This document shows, piece by piece, positions 23,475 to 32,898 of a stretch of 57,793 nt of DNA. A program made the position numbers and the translations under genes. The DNA comes from Verrucomicrobiia bacterium (GTDB lineage: Bacteria; Verrucomicrobiota; Verrucomicrobiia; Limisphaerales; UBA8199), in the NCBI GenBank assembly GCA_035946615.1, contig DASYZB010000143.1, positions 1-57,793 of the forward strand, given 5' to 3'. A model generated the notes under the pieces. It made no database searches, was not told where the DNA came from, and saw nothing but the letters and a program-made list of their open reading frames with translations. The stretch's first letter is position 1, and every line of letters starts with the position of its first letter.

Positions 23475-24926
23475 ATGCCCCAGGAATATCGCCTCATCCT
23501 CAAGTACGCCGATCAGCCGGGTTACACACCGGACATCGAGTGTTATTTGCGCAATGGCGGGTATGAGATTTTGAAAAAGGCCCTGGCGATCCAGCCCAAA
23601 ACGCTGGCTGATGGCCGAAAAATCAGTGGCCCGGAACAAATCCGAGACGATGTGCGCCTCTCGGGCCTGCGCGGGCGCGGGGGCGCCGGCTTTTCCTGCG
23701 GGTTGAAATGGTCGTTTGTTGACCGCAAGAGCGGCAAGCCGATTTACCTCATCTGCAACGCCGACGAGTCGGAACCTGGCACGTTCAAGGACCGGCAGAT
23801 CCTCTACAAGGACCCGCACCAGATGCTCGAGGGGATGATCATCGCCTGTTACGCCAATGACGTGCATTTGGCATATATTTACATCCGTGGCGAATTCATG
23901 GAAGGCGGCAGGATTCTCAATCGCGCCCTCCAAGAAGCTCGCGCGCGCAGTTTTCTAGGCAAGAACATCCTAGGCAGCGGCTATGACCTGGACATCCATC
24001 TGCACCGTGGCGCTGGGGCCTACATCTGCGGTGAGGAAACCGGTTTGATCGAATCGCTCGAAGGCAAACGCGCATACCCGCGCATCAAGCCGCCTTATTT
24101 CCCCGCCGTGCTGGGCCTTTACATGTGCCCCACCATCGTCAACAACGTCGAGACCCTCTGCACGGTCAAGCACATCATCGCCATGGGCGGGGCGGAATTC
24201 GCGAAACTGGGCACGCCCAACAACACGGGCACGCGGATCGTCAGCATCAGCGGACACGTCAAGAAACCGGGTTACTACGAGATCGAGGTGGGCAAAGTCA
24301 CCCTGGGCGAGCTAATCAATGAGCCGGTGTTCGGTGGCGGTTTGCGTGATGGCCGCAAGCTCAAGGCGGTGATTCCCGGCGGTTCTTCGGCGAAGGTTTT
24401 CAAGGCCGGCGAGAAGTTCAAGTTGAAACGCAAGGGACCGGACGGAAAGGATGTTGAAAAGGAATTCGACATGCTGGATTTGCCGTATGATTTCGACTCC
24501 TTGATTGGGGCGGGGAGCATGTCCGGTTCGGGCGCGATTATTGTGCTGGACGATTCAACGGATATCGTCGAGGCGCTGGCGAACATCAGCGAGTTCTATG
24601 CGCACGAGAGTTGCGGCCAGTGCACGCCCTGCCGCGAAGGCTCGCTTTGGATGGCCAAGGCATTGCACCGCCTCGCACATGGTGAAGGCCGCAAGATAGA
24701 TGCGGATTACCTGGTCCGAATAGCCGATAATATCCCCGGAGGGCGCACTATTTGCGCCTTTGGCGAGGCCTGTTCCTGGCCTGTGCAGAGTTTTGTGGGT
24801 AAGTTCAAGGATGAATTTGTCGCTCGCGGAACGGAGGACGAGGAACGCAGGACTAACCAAAGCAAGCGCGCCGAATCAGCAGTAGAATTGAAAGCGGGCA
24901 ATACATTGGCAATGAAAGAGATTTGA
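23475..24926 (+). CDS. nuoF: NADH-quinone oxidoreductase subunit F
   Basis: NuoF binds NADH and FMN and holds [4Fe-4S] cluster N3. Of the 483 aa, LRGRGGAGFSCGLKW (about residues 64-78) is the NADH site. NADESEPGTFKDRQ and GAGAYICGEETGLIESLEG line the FMN pocket. HESCGQCTPCREGS supplies three Cys of N3, and TICAFGEAC holds the fourth. The last 40 residues are charged and variable. The stop is immediately followed by the nuoG ATG. Confidence 0.97.
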   Translation: MPQEYRLILKYADQPGYTPDIECYLRNGGYEILKKALAIQPKTLADGRKISGPEQIRDDVRLSGLRGRGGAGFSCGLKWSFVDRKSGKPIYLICNADESEPGTFKDRQILYKDPHQMLEGMIIACYANDVHLAYIYIRGEFMEGGRILNRALQEARARSFLGKNILGSGYDLDIHLHRGAGAYICGEETGLIESLEGKRAYPRIKPPYFPAVLGLYMCPTIVNNVETLCTVKHIIAMGGAEFAKLGTPNNTGTRIVSISGHVKKPGYYEIEVGKVTLGELINEPVFGGGLRDGRKLKAVIPGGSSAKVFKAGEKFKLKRKGPDGKDVEKEFDMLDLPYDFDSLIGAGSMSGSGAIIVLDDSTDIVEALANISEFYAHESCGQCTPCREGSLWMAKALHRLAHGEGRKIDADYLVRIADNIPGGRTICAFGEACSWPVQSFVGKFKDEFVARGTEDEERRTNQSKRAESAVELKAGNTLAMKEI

Positions 24927-26621
24927 ATGTCCATCGCAACTGCAATTGAACCAAAGCCCACTGCCCCGCCTACGGTTGATAAAATCCGGGTGAAAGTGGA
25001 CGGCAAAGAAGTCGAGGTGCCTAAGACGACGCCGGACCCTCTTTCGGGCAAGCCGCTGCCGACGACCATGATTCAGGCCTGTGCCGTTGCCCAGGTGGAT
25101 GTGCCCCACTATTGCTACCATCCCAAACTACATGTCGCCGGCAATTGCCGCATGTGCCTCGTCGAATTTGGCACGCCGGCCATGGGGCCTGACCGCAAAC
25201 CAATTATCAACCCGGACGGCTCGCCTAAAATCGCCAAATCTCCCCGCCCTGCCATTGCCTGCGCTACCCCTGTCGCGCCAGGCATGGAAATCTATACCAA
25301 CACACCCGCAGTCAAGCAAATGCGCGAAGCCGTCCTGGAATTCCTGCTGATTAATCATCCGCTGGATTGCCCTATCTGCGATCAGGCCGGGGAGTGCAAG
25401 CTCCAGGAATATTCGGTGGATTACGGCAAAGCCCAAAGCCGGTTCGCCGAAACCAAGGTGCACAAACCGAAGCGGGTGGATTTGGGCCCGCGCATTGTAC
25501 TGGATGATGAGCGCTGCATCCTCTGCACGCGTTGCGTGCGCTTCACGAAGGACATTGTCGGCGATGACGCGCTGGGCATTGTCAATCGCGGCAGCTATAA
25601 TGTCCTGACGGCTTACCCAGGCCGCAGGTTCGATAACAATTACACCCTCAACACTGTTGATATCTGCCCCGTCGGCGCGCTGACCTCGAAAGATTTCCGC
25701 TTCCAGATGCGCGTCTGGTTCCTCAAAGAAACCAAAAACATCTGCACCAGTTGCGCCACCGGCTGCAACATCGTTATCAGCTCGCGCCAGGGCAAAGTCT
25801 ATCGGTACGAGCCTCGGGAAAACGACGCGGTGAATTCGGCCTGGATGTGCGACTATGGCCGGCTGAATTATAAGTGGATAGGGCGCGAGGACCGGCTCGT
25901 TGAGGTGCGTGGGCCGCAGCCCGAACTGCGTGGCTGGACGGCTGTGCTGGCGGAACTATCGCAAAAGGTCAACCAGGCCCCCCGCGGCTCGATCGCCATC
26001 ATTGGCTCAGCGCGACAGACCAACGAAGAGCTTTACTTGCTCTCCAAACTGGCCCGGAAAGCTGGCGCGCTTACCGATTCGATCCCACGCATTGGGGAAG
26101 GTGACAAATTGCTGCTCAATGCCGACCGCAACCCGAACAGCGCCGGGGCGCGCCTGACAGGGATAGCGGCCGACCCGATGGGGTCCAATCTGCCTAAGAT
26201 TGCCGAAGCCATTCGGGATGGCCGAATCAAAACATTAATCGTGTTTGGCGAAGATGTAACCAAACACGGGATAGGCGCAGACCTGCTCGCCCGGCTCGAG
26301 ACCCTTATCGTCAGTGATATCCTGCCCAATGCCACTACCCGGGCTGCCCATTACTTGCTTCCTGGCTGCGCCGCCGCTGAGAAGCGAGGCACCTTCACCA
26401 ATACCAAAGGCCGCGTGCAGAAGTTTATGAAGGCGGTTGAAGCTCGAGGGGACGCCCGGCCCGAATGGGAGTTTTTGCACGAGCTGGTTTTCGAGGTCAC
26501 CGGCCAGGGCGGCTTTGTAAGCATCGAAGGGCTGTTTAACCTGATGGCCAAAGAGGTCGCGGCATTCAACGGGTTAAACTGGGCAGCCTTGGGAAACGCG
26601 GGCGTGACCATCAACCTTTGA
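24927..26621 (+). CDS. nuoG: NADH-quinone oxidoreductase subunit G (short form)
   Basis: NuoG is the large iron-sulfur subunit of the NADH module. The 564-aa product has the [2Fe-2S] N1b ligands HYCYHPKLHVAGNCRMC, the His/Cys cluster site HPLDCPICDQAGECKLQ, the ferredoxin-like CILCTRCVRF and a fourth-cluster-type motif CTSCATGCNIVI. The molybdopterin oxidoreductase-like domain that follows is shorter than in E. coli (908 aa), but segments such as NTKGRVQKFMKAVEARGDAR remain. A compact NuoG is known in several phyla, so I treat this as a normal variant. Confidence 0.94.
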   Translation: MSIATAIEPKPTAPPTVDKIRVKVDGKEVEVPKTTPDPLSGKPLPTTMIQACAVAQVDVPHYCYHPKLHVAGNCRMCLVEFGTPAMGPDRKPIINPDGSPKIAKSPRPAIACATPVAPGMEIYTNTPAVKQMREAVLEFLLINHPLDCPICDQAGECKLQEYSVDYGKAQSRFAETKVHKPKRVDLGPRIVLDDERCILCTRCVRFTKDIVGDDALGIVNRGSYNVLTAYPGRRFDNNYTLNTVDICPVGALTSKDFRFQMRVWFLKETKNICTSCATGCNIVISSRQGKVYRYEPRENDAVNSAWMCDYGRLNYKWIGREDRLVEVRGPQPELRGWTAVLAELSQKVNQAPRGSIAIIGSARQTNEELYLLSKLARKAGALTDSIPRIGEGDKLLLNADRNPNSAGARLTGIAADPMGSNLPKIAEAIRDGRIKTLIVFGEDVTKHGIGADLLARLETLIVSDILPNATTRAAHYLLPGCAAAEKRGTFTNTKGRVQKFMKAVEARGDARPEWEFLHELVFEVTGQGGFVSIEGLFNLMAKEVAAFNGLNWAALGNAGVTINL

Positions 26622-26674
26622 GGGCAAAAAAACATGCATGACCTGAACCCATGAAATCGAATTTCCAAACCTCC

Positions 26675-26857
26675 AAACCCTGTAGGGGTGTCCTGTATGT
26701 AGAGACCGCGCCCACTTTCCATTTCCCTTTTGTTTTTTCAGCGGCGGGGCGGTTCAGCCAAAGGGTTAACATTATAACCGCCCGCCGCGGCGCTGAAAAA
26801 ACAAAAGGGACAATCCGGCATGCCGGTTACTATAAACAGGCCACCCCTACGGGGTTT
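26675..26857. repeat. 183-bp nested palindromic element (MITE-like) in the nuoG-nuoH gap
   Basis: The outer arms 26675-26696 and 26836-26857 are 22-bp inverted repeats matching at 20 positions; both contain GTAGGGGTG. The inner arms 26724-26743 (TCCCTTTTGTTTTTTCAGCG) and 26791-26810 are a perfect 20-bp inverted repeat. They extend inward through GCGGGGCGGTT and AACCGCCCGCCGC around a short AT-rich loop. No gene is supported in the 305 bp between nuoG and nuoH. The shape is that of a non-autonomous inverted-repeat element. Confidence 0.88.
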
Positions 26858-26926
26858 AGTACGCACTTGATCGGTAAACAATCGCTAAGTCTGCAGGGCC
26901 CCCGGCCGAGCTTACGCTAACTGCCC

Positions 26927-27976
26927 ATGTTCGCCGCGACTGAACTAACGCCTGCGTCACAATTCGCGCTCTTCAGCGCCATCAAGATCATCTGCGTCTT
27001 CTCGGTGTTGATGTTCATCGTGGCTTACGCCGTGTGGGTCGAGCGCAAAGTTTCCGCAGCCATCCAGGACCGGCGCGGCCCCAATCGCGTCGGCTTGTTC
27101 GGCTTGCTGCAGCCGGCTGCTGACGCCGTCAAGGCCTTCTTGAAGGAAGATTTTACGCCGGCCCACGTGAGGAAGGCCTACTTCTGGCTGGCGCCGGCGA
27201 TTGTGATGATCCCGAGCCTGCTCACCATCGCCATCATTCCTTTCGGCTCGCAATTGGGAGATCAGAAAATGGTTATCGCGGACCTCAATGTGGGCATCCT
27301 CTACACCTTCGGCATCGTCTCGCTTGGGGTTTATGGGATCGTGCTGGCCGGTTACGCAGCCAATTCCAAGTACCCGTTTCTGGGCGGCATCCGGTCCAGC
27401 GCCCAAATGATCTCCTACGAAATCGCCATGGGGATGTCGGTCATTCCGGTGTTCCTGCTGGTAGGCGGGTTGAACTTGAGCGAGGTGATTCAATATCAAA
27501 CCGGCAGTTTCCTGCATTGGTTGATTTTCAAGCAGCCGCTCGCATTCGGCATTTTCCTGGCCGCGATGTTCGCGGAAACCAACCGGTTGCCTTTCGACCT
27601 GCCGGAATCGGAGCAGGAACTGGCCGGTGGCTATAATGTGGAGTACAGCTCGATTAAGTTCGCCCTGTTTTTCATGGGCGAATACGCTGCGATGACCGCT
27701 GCCTGCGCGATGATGGTGACGCTGTTTCTGGGCGGTTGGACTCTTCCAATCGCCGGGCTGGACCAACCCGCTCACACCATCGGAACAGGCATCCTCCAAA
27801 TCTTTATATTTTTGGGCAAGATGCTGTTTGTGGAGTTCATGGTCATCTGGGTGCGCTGGATGTGGCCCCGCTTCCGCTACGACCAACTCATGGATTTGGG
27901 CTGGCGGCGCTTTATCCCGCTGGCCTTGGCCAATATCGTGGTGACTGCAATCGTGCTGTGGGGAATCGCAAAATGA
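26927..27976 (+). CDS. nuoH: NADH-quinone oxidoreductase subunit H
   Basis: NuoH is the membrane subunit at the junction of the two arms, forming the quinone entry. The 349-aa product has about eight membrane segments. It shows VWVERKVSAAIQDRRGPNRV near residue 37, GYAANSKYPFLGGIRSSAQM with the conserved loop acids, and FAETNRLPFDLPESEQELAG, all family signatures. It follows the palindromic element. Confidence 0.97.
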   Translation: MFAATELTPASQFALFSAIKIICVFSVLMFIVAYAVWVERKVSAAIQDRRGPNRVGLFGLLQPAADAVKAFLKEDFTPAHVRKAYFWLAPAIVMIPSLLTIAIIPFGSQLGDQKMVIADLNVGILYTFGIVSLGVYGIVLAGYAANSKYPFLGGIRSSAQMISYEIAMGMSVIPVFLLVGGLNLSEVIQYQTGSFLHWLIFKQPLAFGIFLAAMFAETNRLPFDLPESEQELAGGYNVEYSSIKFALFFMGEYAAMTAACAMMVTLFLGGWTLPIAGLDQPAHTIGTGILQIFIFLGKMLFVEFMVIWVRWMWPRFRYDQLMDLGWRRFIPLALANIVVTAIVLWGIAK

Positions 27977-28001
27977 ACGCGCACGCACGCTAAATCGTTC
28001 G

Positions 28002-28535
28002 ATGATCGTCAAACGCAAAAAGCTCAACCTTTGGGAGCGGCTTTACCTGCCCGCCATTATTGGCGGCTTTAAAGTCACCATCCGCCACTTCTTCCGCAAG
28101 AAAGTCACGATGCAGTATCCGGAGGAAAAATGGGTCGTTCCGGAGGGCTACCGTGGCGCCCCGTATTTGGTTGAAAACCAGGACGGCCAAATCAAATGCG
28201 TTTCCTGCCAGTTATGTGAGTTTGTTTGCCCGCCCAAAGCCATCCGCATTGTGCCCCCCGGCCCTGCGGGTGCGCCCGAGGCCGGCAACGTCGAAAAGGC
28301 GCCCAAAGAGTTCGAGATTAACATGCTCCGGTGCATCTTCTGCGGTTTTTGCCAGGAGGTTTGCCCCGAAGAGGCAATCTTCCTCATGAAAGATTATTCC
28401 CTCACCGGCTTGAGCCGCGAGGAGATGCTTTACGATAAAGAAAAACTGCTGGCCCTCGGCGGGATGCACCAGGACAAAATCCGCAAATGGCAGCGAAAAG
28501 CCGCCGAGGCCAGGGCGCAAGGCGTTCCGCCCTGA
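28002..28535 (+). CDS. nuoI: NADH-quinone oxidoreductase subunit I
   Basis: NuoI is a ferredoxin-like subunit carrying clusters N6a and N6b, which pass electrons from the peripheral arm to N2. The 177-aa product has two full [4Fe-4S] motifs, CVSCQLCEFVCPPKAI and CIFCGFCQEVCPEEAI, separated by a usual-length linker containing a short Pro/Ala-rich insert. It lies 25 bp after nuoH and 96 bp before nuoJ. Confidence 0.97.
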   Translation: MIVKRKKLNLWERLYLPAIIGGFKVTIRHFFRKKVTMQYPEEKWVVPEGYRGAPYLVENQDGQIKCVSCQLCEFVCPPKAIRIVPPGPAGAPEAGNVEKAPKEFEINMLRCIFCGFCQEVCPEEAIFLMKDYSLTGLSREEMLYDKEKLLALGGMHQDKIRKWQRKAAEARAQGVPP

Positions 28536-28631
28536 GCGCGGCATCGGGATTGGCTCAGATAGGGATTGCAAGTCCGGGGGCGTATCGTTACATCGTTGCG
28601 CCGTTAATTATCGGATTGACAGGAAAACTAC

Positions 28632-29132
28632 GTGGCAGAATTCTTATTTTACTTTTTTGCGTTCTTGACGCTGGTGTTTGGATTCCTGGTCGTGCTGAAT
28701 CCCTTCAGCCGGAACCCGGTCACCAGCGCCATGTTCCTCGTGCTGACGCTTGGGGCCTTGGCAGGGCTGTTCGTCCTGCTGCACGCGTTCTTTCTGGCGG
28801 CGGTGCAGGTGCTGGTTTATGCCGGCGCGGTGATGGTTCTGTTCCTGTTTGTTATCATGTTGCTGGACCTCAAGGCTGAGGAGGGCCGAAAAATCAAAAT
28901 CTTCAGCGTTACGACTGGCATAGTTGCCGTAGGGGCTATCTTATTCATTTTCCTGCGGACATTACTTCATTCATCGCTCGGAGCCACGAGTCCCAGCGCG
29001 CCGGAAGGCGGCACAATTCCTCTCGGCAGGCTCCTCTTCACGAATTACCTGCTGCCTTTTGAGATTGTTTCCGTCCTGCTCCTGGTGGCCATGGTGGGCG
29101 TTGTATTGCTCAGCAAAAAGGAGCTGAAATGA
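28632..29132 (+). CDS. nuoJ: NADH-quinone oxidoreductase subunit J
   Basis: NuoJ is a small membrane subunit of the proton-pumping arm. The 166-aa product starts with GTG, supported by AGGA seven bases upstream. It has five hydrophobic segments, including AAVQVLVYAGAVMVLFLFVI, the family hallmark, with a polar loop before the last helix. It overlaps nuoK by four bases (ATGA). Confidence 0.95.
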   Translation: MAEFLFYFFAFLTLVFGFLVVLNPFSRNPVTSAMFLVLTLGALAGLFVLLHAFFLAAVQVLVYAGAVMVLFLFVIMLLDLKAEEGRKIKIFSVTTGIVAVGAILFIFLRTLLHSSLGATSPSAPEGGTIPLGRLLFTNYLLPFEIVSVLLLVAMVGVVLLSKKELK

Positions 29133-29437
29133 ACCCCATCGGCATCGAACATTATCTTGTGGTGAGTGTGATCCTGTTTTGCCTGGGGTTGCTGGGCGTG
29201 ATCGTCCGGCGCAACTTGCTGGTAATGTACATGGGCCTCGAATTGATGCTGAACGCCGCTAACCTGGCCCTGGTGGCCTTTTCGCGGTTCAATCACAACC
29301 TGGATGGCCAGGTCTTCGTGTTTTTCGTGATCACGGTGGCCGCCGCCGAGGTCTCGGTTGGTCTGGCGCTGATCGTGGCGCTCTATCGCCGGCGCCAAAG
29401 CGCTCATGCCGAGGACCTCACAACTCTGAAGCTATAG
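29129..29437 (+). CDS. nuoK: NADH-quinone oxidoreductase subunit K
   Basis: NuoK is the 11-kDa membrane subunit of complex I, related to MrpC antiporter subunits. The 102-aa product has three membrane helices. It includes LLVMYMGLELMLNAANLALV, with the essential membrane Glu, and VFFVITVAAAEVSVGLALIV with the second Glu. The length is standard. It overlaps nuoJ and lies 6 bp before nuoL. Confidence 0.96.
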   Translation: MNPIGIEHYLVVSVILFCLGLLGVIVRRNLLVMYMGLELMLNAANLALVAFSRFNHNLDGQVFVFFVITVAAAEVSVGLALIVALYRRRQSAHAEDLTTLKL

Positions 29438-29443
29438 CGTCAC

Positions 29444-31306
29444 ATGAACGCCCTGCCCTGGATCATTTTGTTCCTCCCGTTGTTTGCGGCGGCGTTGATC
29501 ACCCTCTTCGCGCATTCGGACCGCAAGCTCAGCGCTGGTCTTTCCATCGGAGCGGTGGTGGCTGGGTTTCTTCTGAGCGCAGTGTTCGTCGGCGCCACTC
29601 ATTGGGGACCTGCTCGTGAGACAGCGGTTCAATGGCTGGCGATAGGTGATTTTCAGGTCGAGTTCGGTCTGCGCTTTGACGCTTTGAGCCTGCTGATGAT
29701 GCTGGTCGTAACCGGCGTGGCAGGGCTCATCCACATTTATTCCTGGGGCTATATGCGCGAAGACCCTGGGTTTTCGCGCTATTTCGCCTGCTTGAGCCTG
29801 TTTACCTTTTCCATGCTCGGCATCGTGCTGGCCAACAATTTCATCGAGCTATTCATTTTTTGGGAATTGGTCGGCGTTTCCAGTTACCTTCTCATTGGTT
29901 TTTGGTTCGAACGCCCGTCGGCTGCGGATGCCGGCAAGAAGGCCTTCCTGACCAACCGGCTTGGGGATTTTGGTTTCATTCTAGGCATCTTGACGGTCTG
30001 GGCCGTCTTGGGTTCGCTGAACTTCAGCGCGCTGCAAGAGAGAATCCAAGCCGACCCCCAAGCGCTGGGCACGTTGGCCACCGTTGCGGCGCTCCTGATT
30101 GCCTGCGGGGCGGCTGGCAAAAGCGCCCAGTTCCCGCTGCATGTGTGGCTGCCAGACGCCATGGAAGGTCCCACGCCAGTCAGCGCGCTGATTCATGCCG
30201 CGACGATGGTGGCGGCAGGCGTTTACATGCTGTGCCGCGTCCTGTTCCTGCTCAATGCCCCCGCTTTAACCGTAATCTCCTGGGTGGGCGGGTTTACCTC
30301 GTTGCTCTCGGCGGTCATCGCCGTGCAGCAGAACGATATTAAACGCATTCTGGCCTACTCAACCCTTTCACAATTGGGTTTCATGGTGCTGGGGGTGGGC
30401 TTGCACGGACCTGCCCAGGCCATGTTCCACCTGACAACCCATGCCTTTTTCAAAGCGCTGCTATTCCTGGCAGCCGGTTCGGTGATTATCGCGTTGCATC
30501 ACGAACAGGACATTTGGAAAATGGGCGGGCTGCGCAAAAGAATGCCGGTCACGTTCTGGACTTTCCTGTTCGGCGCGATGGCCATATCAGCGTTTCCGCC
30601 GTTCAGCGGGTTTTATAGCAAAGACGCCATCCTCGCCCGCGCGGCGGCAGACCACGCCTATGGCCGCTTCGCCCTCGGCTGGGTGGTTGCGATTCTCACC
30701 ACATTTTACATGTTTCGACTGATTTTCGTCGTCTTCGGCGCTTCGGCCAGGACCGAAGCCGCCGGCCACGCCAGGGAAACTCCGCCTGTGATGCTTTTCC
30801 CGTTGCGCATTCTGGCAGTGCTCAGCCTTATTGCCGGATTCATTGGGGTCGAGAATATCCTGAACCGCCAGTTTGAACCGGGTGCCGCCGAGCATCCGAT
30901 GTCAGCGCCCATGCAAGTCATCGCGCCATTCGTCCAGGCGCCCGCCGCCGCTTCGCTCGGCTTGCTCGCGGTGGCGCTCGGTTTTTTTGCGGCTTACGCG
31001 CTGTATGCGGGCGCGCAGACCGACCCACTCCCAGCCAGGCTCGGGGCGCTCTCGGTTTGGATGCGCAACCGTTTTTATATCGATGAGTTTTACGAGGCAA
31101 CATTCATCCGGTTGCACGACGGGTTGGCGGCAATCGCCGCCTGGATCGATCGCTGGCTGATTGCCGGTCTTGCGGTGCGCGGCACCCATGGAACCATCGA
31201 ACTGATTGGCCGGGCCTTGCGCCAGGTACAGACCGGCAACCTCCAGACCTATGCCTTTCTCTTTGCGCTGGGCGTGGCGTTTCTCCTGTACTTCGTTCTG
31301 AAATAA
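29444..31306 (+). CDS. nuoL: NADH-quinone oxidoreductase subunit L
   Basis: NuoL is the distal antiporter-like proton pump with the long lateral helix. The 620-aa product has FWELVGVSSYLLIGFWFERP, AGKSAQFPLHVWLPDAMEGP and STLSQLGFMVLGVG, the core antiporter signatures with the conserved Lys and Glu. A long C-terminal section holds the lateral helix and the last membrane anchor. The stop overlaps the nuoM ATG by one base. Confidence 0.97.
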   Translation: MNALPWIILFLPLFAAALITLFAHSDRKLSAGLSIGAVVAGFLLSAVFVGATHWGPARETAVQWLAIGDFQVEFGLRFDALSLLMMLVVTGVAGLIHIYSWGYMREDPGFSRYFACLSLFTFSMLGIVLANNFIELFIFWELVGVSSYLLIGFWFERPSAADAGKKAFLTNRLGDFGFILGILTVWAVLGSLNFSALQERIQADPQALGTLATVAALLIACGAAGKSAQFPLHVWLPDAMEGPTPVSALIHAATMVAAGVYMLCRVLFLLNAPALTVISWVGGFTSLLSAVIAVQQNDIKRILAYSTLSQLGFMVLGVGLHGPAQAMFHLTTHAFFKALLFLAAGSVIIALHHEQDIWKMGGLRKRMPVTFWTFLFGAMAISAFPPFSGFYSKDAILARAAADHAYGRFALGWVVAILTTFYMFRLIFVVFGASARTEAAGHARETPPVMLFPLRILAVLSLIAGFIGVENILNRQFEPGAAEHPMSAPMQVIAPFVQAPAAASLGLLAVALGFFAAYALYAGAQTDPLPARLGALSVWMRNRFYIDEFYEATFIRLHDGLAAIAAWIDRWLIAGLAVRGTHGTIELIGRALRQVQTGNLQTYAFLFALGVAFLLYFVLK

Positions 31307-32898
31307 TGTCCACACTCACCTATATCCTCGGCTGGCCACTGTTTGGGGCGCTGGTGCTGGCGTTTGTGCCGCGCAATTTGCGCGTGGTAATGCGCTCGGT
31401 GGCCCTGCTGGCGACGCTGGTCTCGGCGGCCCTTGCCATAAAGATGTTCGTGATGTTCAACGGCGCCCCGGCCGGCCTTTACGGTTTCAAGTTTGAATCT
31501 CAGGCGCCCTGGATCGAGAGCCTTGGCATCAGCTATCACGTCGGCGTGGACGGCATCAACGCGGGCCTGGTTCTCATGGCCGCGCTGGTTGCCTTTGCGG
31601 CGGCCTGTGTTTCCTGGGAAATCAAAGAGCGTGAGAAGGAATTTTATATCCTGCTGCTGCTCATGGCCGGGGGCATCCTCGGCGCCTTCGCTTCGCTCGA
31701 CCTGTTCCTGTTTTATTTCTTCCACGAACTGGCGCTGGTGCCGACCTTTATCATGATCGGCGTCTGGGGGCGCGGCGAGCAGAAGAACTATGCCACCTTC
31801 CAAATCACGCTTTATCTCAGCCTCGGCGCCCTCATCGCCCTGGTTGGACTGATTGCCCTCTACGTGCAAGCCGGCGCCGGCACGTTTGATATCCCCGTGC
31901 TGACCCGCATTTTGCACCAGGCCCCGCTCTCGCGCGCAGAACAAGGTTTCATCTTTCCGCTCCTGCTGTTCGGCTTCGGCATTCTCGTTTCACTCTGGCC
32001 GTTTCACACCTGGGCGCCGCCTGCTTACGGCTCGGCCCCCACCCCCACGGCCATGCTTCATGCCGGTGTGCTCAAAAAATTCGGCTTGTATGGCATCATC
32101 CGAATTGCCCTGCCGATGCTGCCCGATGCGGCCAGGAGCTGGATGGGCGTTGTAGCCTGGCTTTGCCTGGGCAACCTGGTTTATTGCGGCTGGGTCGCCA
32201 TGCGCCAAAAAGATTTCAACTGGCTGATTGGCTATTCGAGCGTGGCGCACATGGGCTTTGTATTTCTTGGCATTGCCACCCTCAACCTCATTGGCATCAC
32301 GGGCGCAGTGCTGGTCATGATCGCCCATGGTTTTCTGGCAGCGCTGGCCTTTGGGTTGAATGGCTTTATCTACCAGCAGACCGGCACGCTTCAAATGGAC
32401 CAACTCGGTGGCCTGCTTCGTCGCCTTCCATTCATCGGCGGCGCATTGATCATGGCCGCGTTCGCCGGCTGCGGCTTGCCCGGTTTTGCCAACTTCGCCG
32501 GCGAGGTCACCGTGTTCTTTGGCGCCTGGCGGACGTTGCACGTCGTAACGATTTGCGCCATCTGGGGCGCATCGATCATCGGCGCGGTCTATTTGCTGCG
32601 CGCTGTTCGCGCGCTCCTGCAAGGGCCGTTGCCCGAGCGCTGGGCCGCAATAACCGATGCCCCCCACCTCTGGCGCAAAACGCCCTTTGCACTTCTGCTG
32701 GCCGGGTTATTGGTCTTCGGCTTTTTCCCGCGCCTTCTAACCGACAAAATCCAGAAGAGCGTCGAACCCATTGTGGCCCAGTTCTCCACGTCGTCAGGTG
32801 CCTATGGCATGATGCTAAACTCCAATCCGCCTGTTGTCGCCAGCGACAAAGATGCCGGCCTCCAATCCGTCACAATTCGACGGGCGCGCGCACGATGA
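31306..32898 (+). CDS. nuoM: NADH-quinone oxidoreductase subunit M
   Basis: NuoM is the second antiporter-like pump of complex I. The 530-aa product has about 14 membrane segments. Signatures include YHVGVDGINAGLVLMAALVA, LFLFYFFHELALVPTFIMIG (membrane Glu), PFHTWAPPAYGSAPTPTAML and SSVAHMGFVFLGIATLNLIG. The C-terminal 40 residues are a variable tail. It overlaps nuoN by four bases (ATGA). Confidence 0.97.
   Translation: MSTLTYILGWPLFGALVLAFVPRNLRVVMRSVALLATLVSAALAIKMFVMFNGAPAGLYGFKFESQAPWIESLGISYHVGVDGINAGLVLMAALVAFAAACVSWEIKEREKEFYILLLLMAGGILGAFASLDLFLFYFFHELALVPTFIMIGVWGRGEQKNYATFQITLYLSLGALIALVGLIALYVQAGAGTFDIPVLTRILHQAPLSRAEQGFIFPLLLFGFGILVSLWPFHTWAPPAYGSAPTPTAMLHAGVLKKFGLYGIIRIALPMLPDAARSWMGVVAWLCLGNLVYCGWVAMRQKDFNWLIGYSSVAHMGFVFLGIATLNLIGITGAVLVMIAHGFLAALAFGLNGFIYQQTGTLQMDQLGGLLRRLPFIGGALIMAAFAGCGLPGFANFAGEVTVFFGAWRTLHVVTICAIWGASIIGAVYLLRAVRALLQGPLPERWAAITDAPHLWRKTPFALLLAGLLVFGFFPRLLTDKIQKSVEPIVAQFSTSSGAYGMMLNSNPPVVASDKDAGLQSVTIRRARAR

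Noticed and set aside
32163-32894. Long N-terminal extension of nuoN
   Set aside because: It lies in another frame of nuoM; the ATGA overlap at 32895 gives the natural start.
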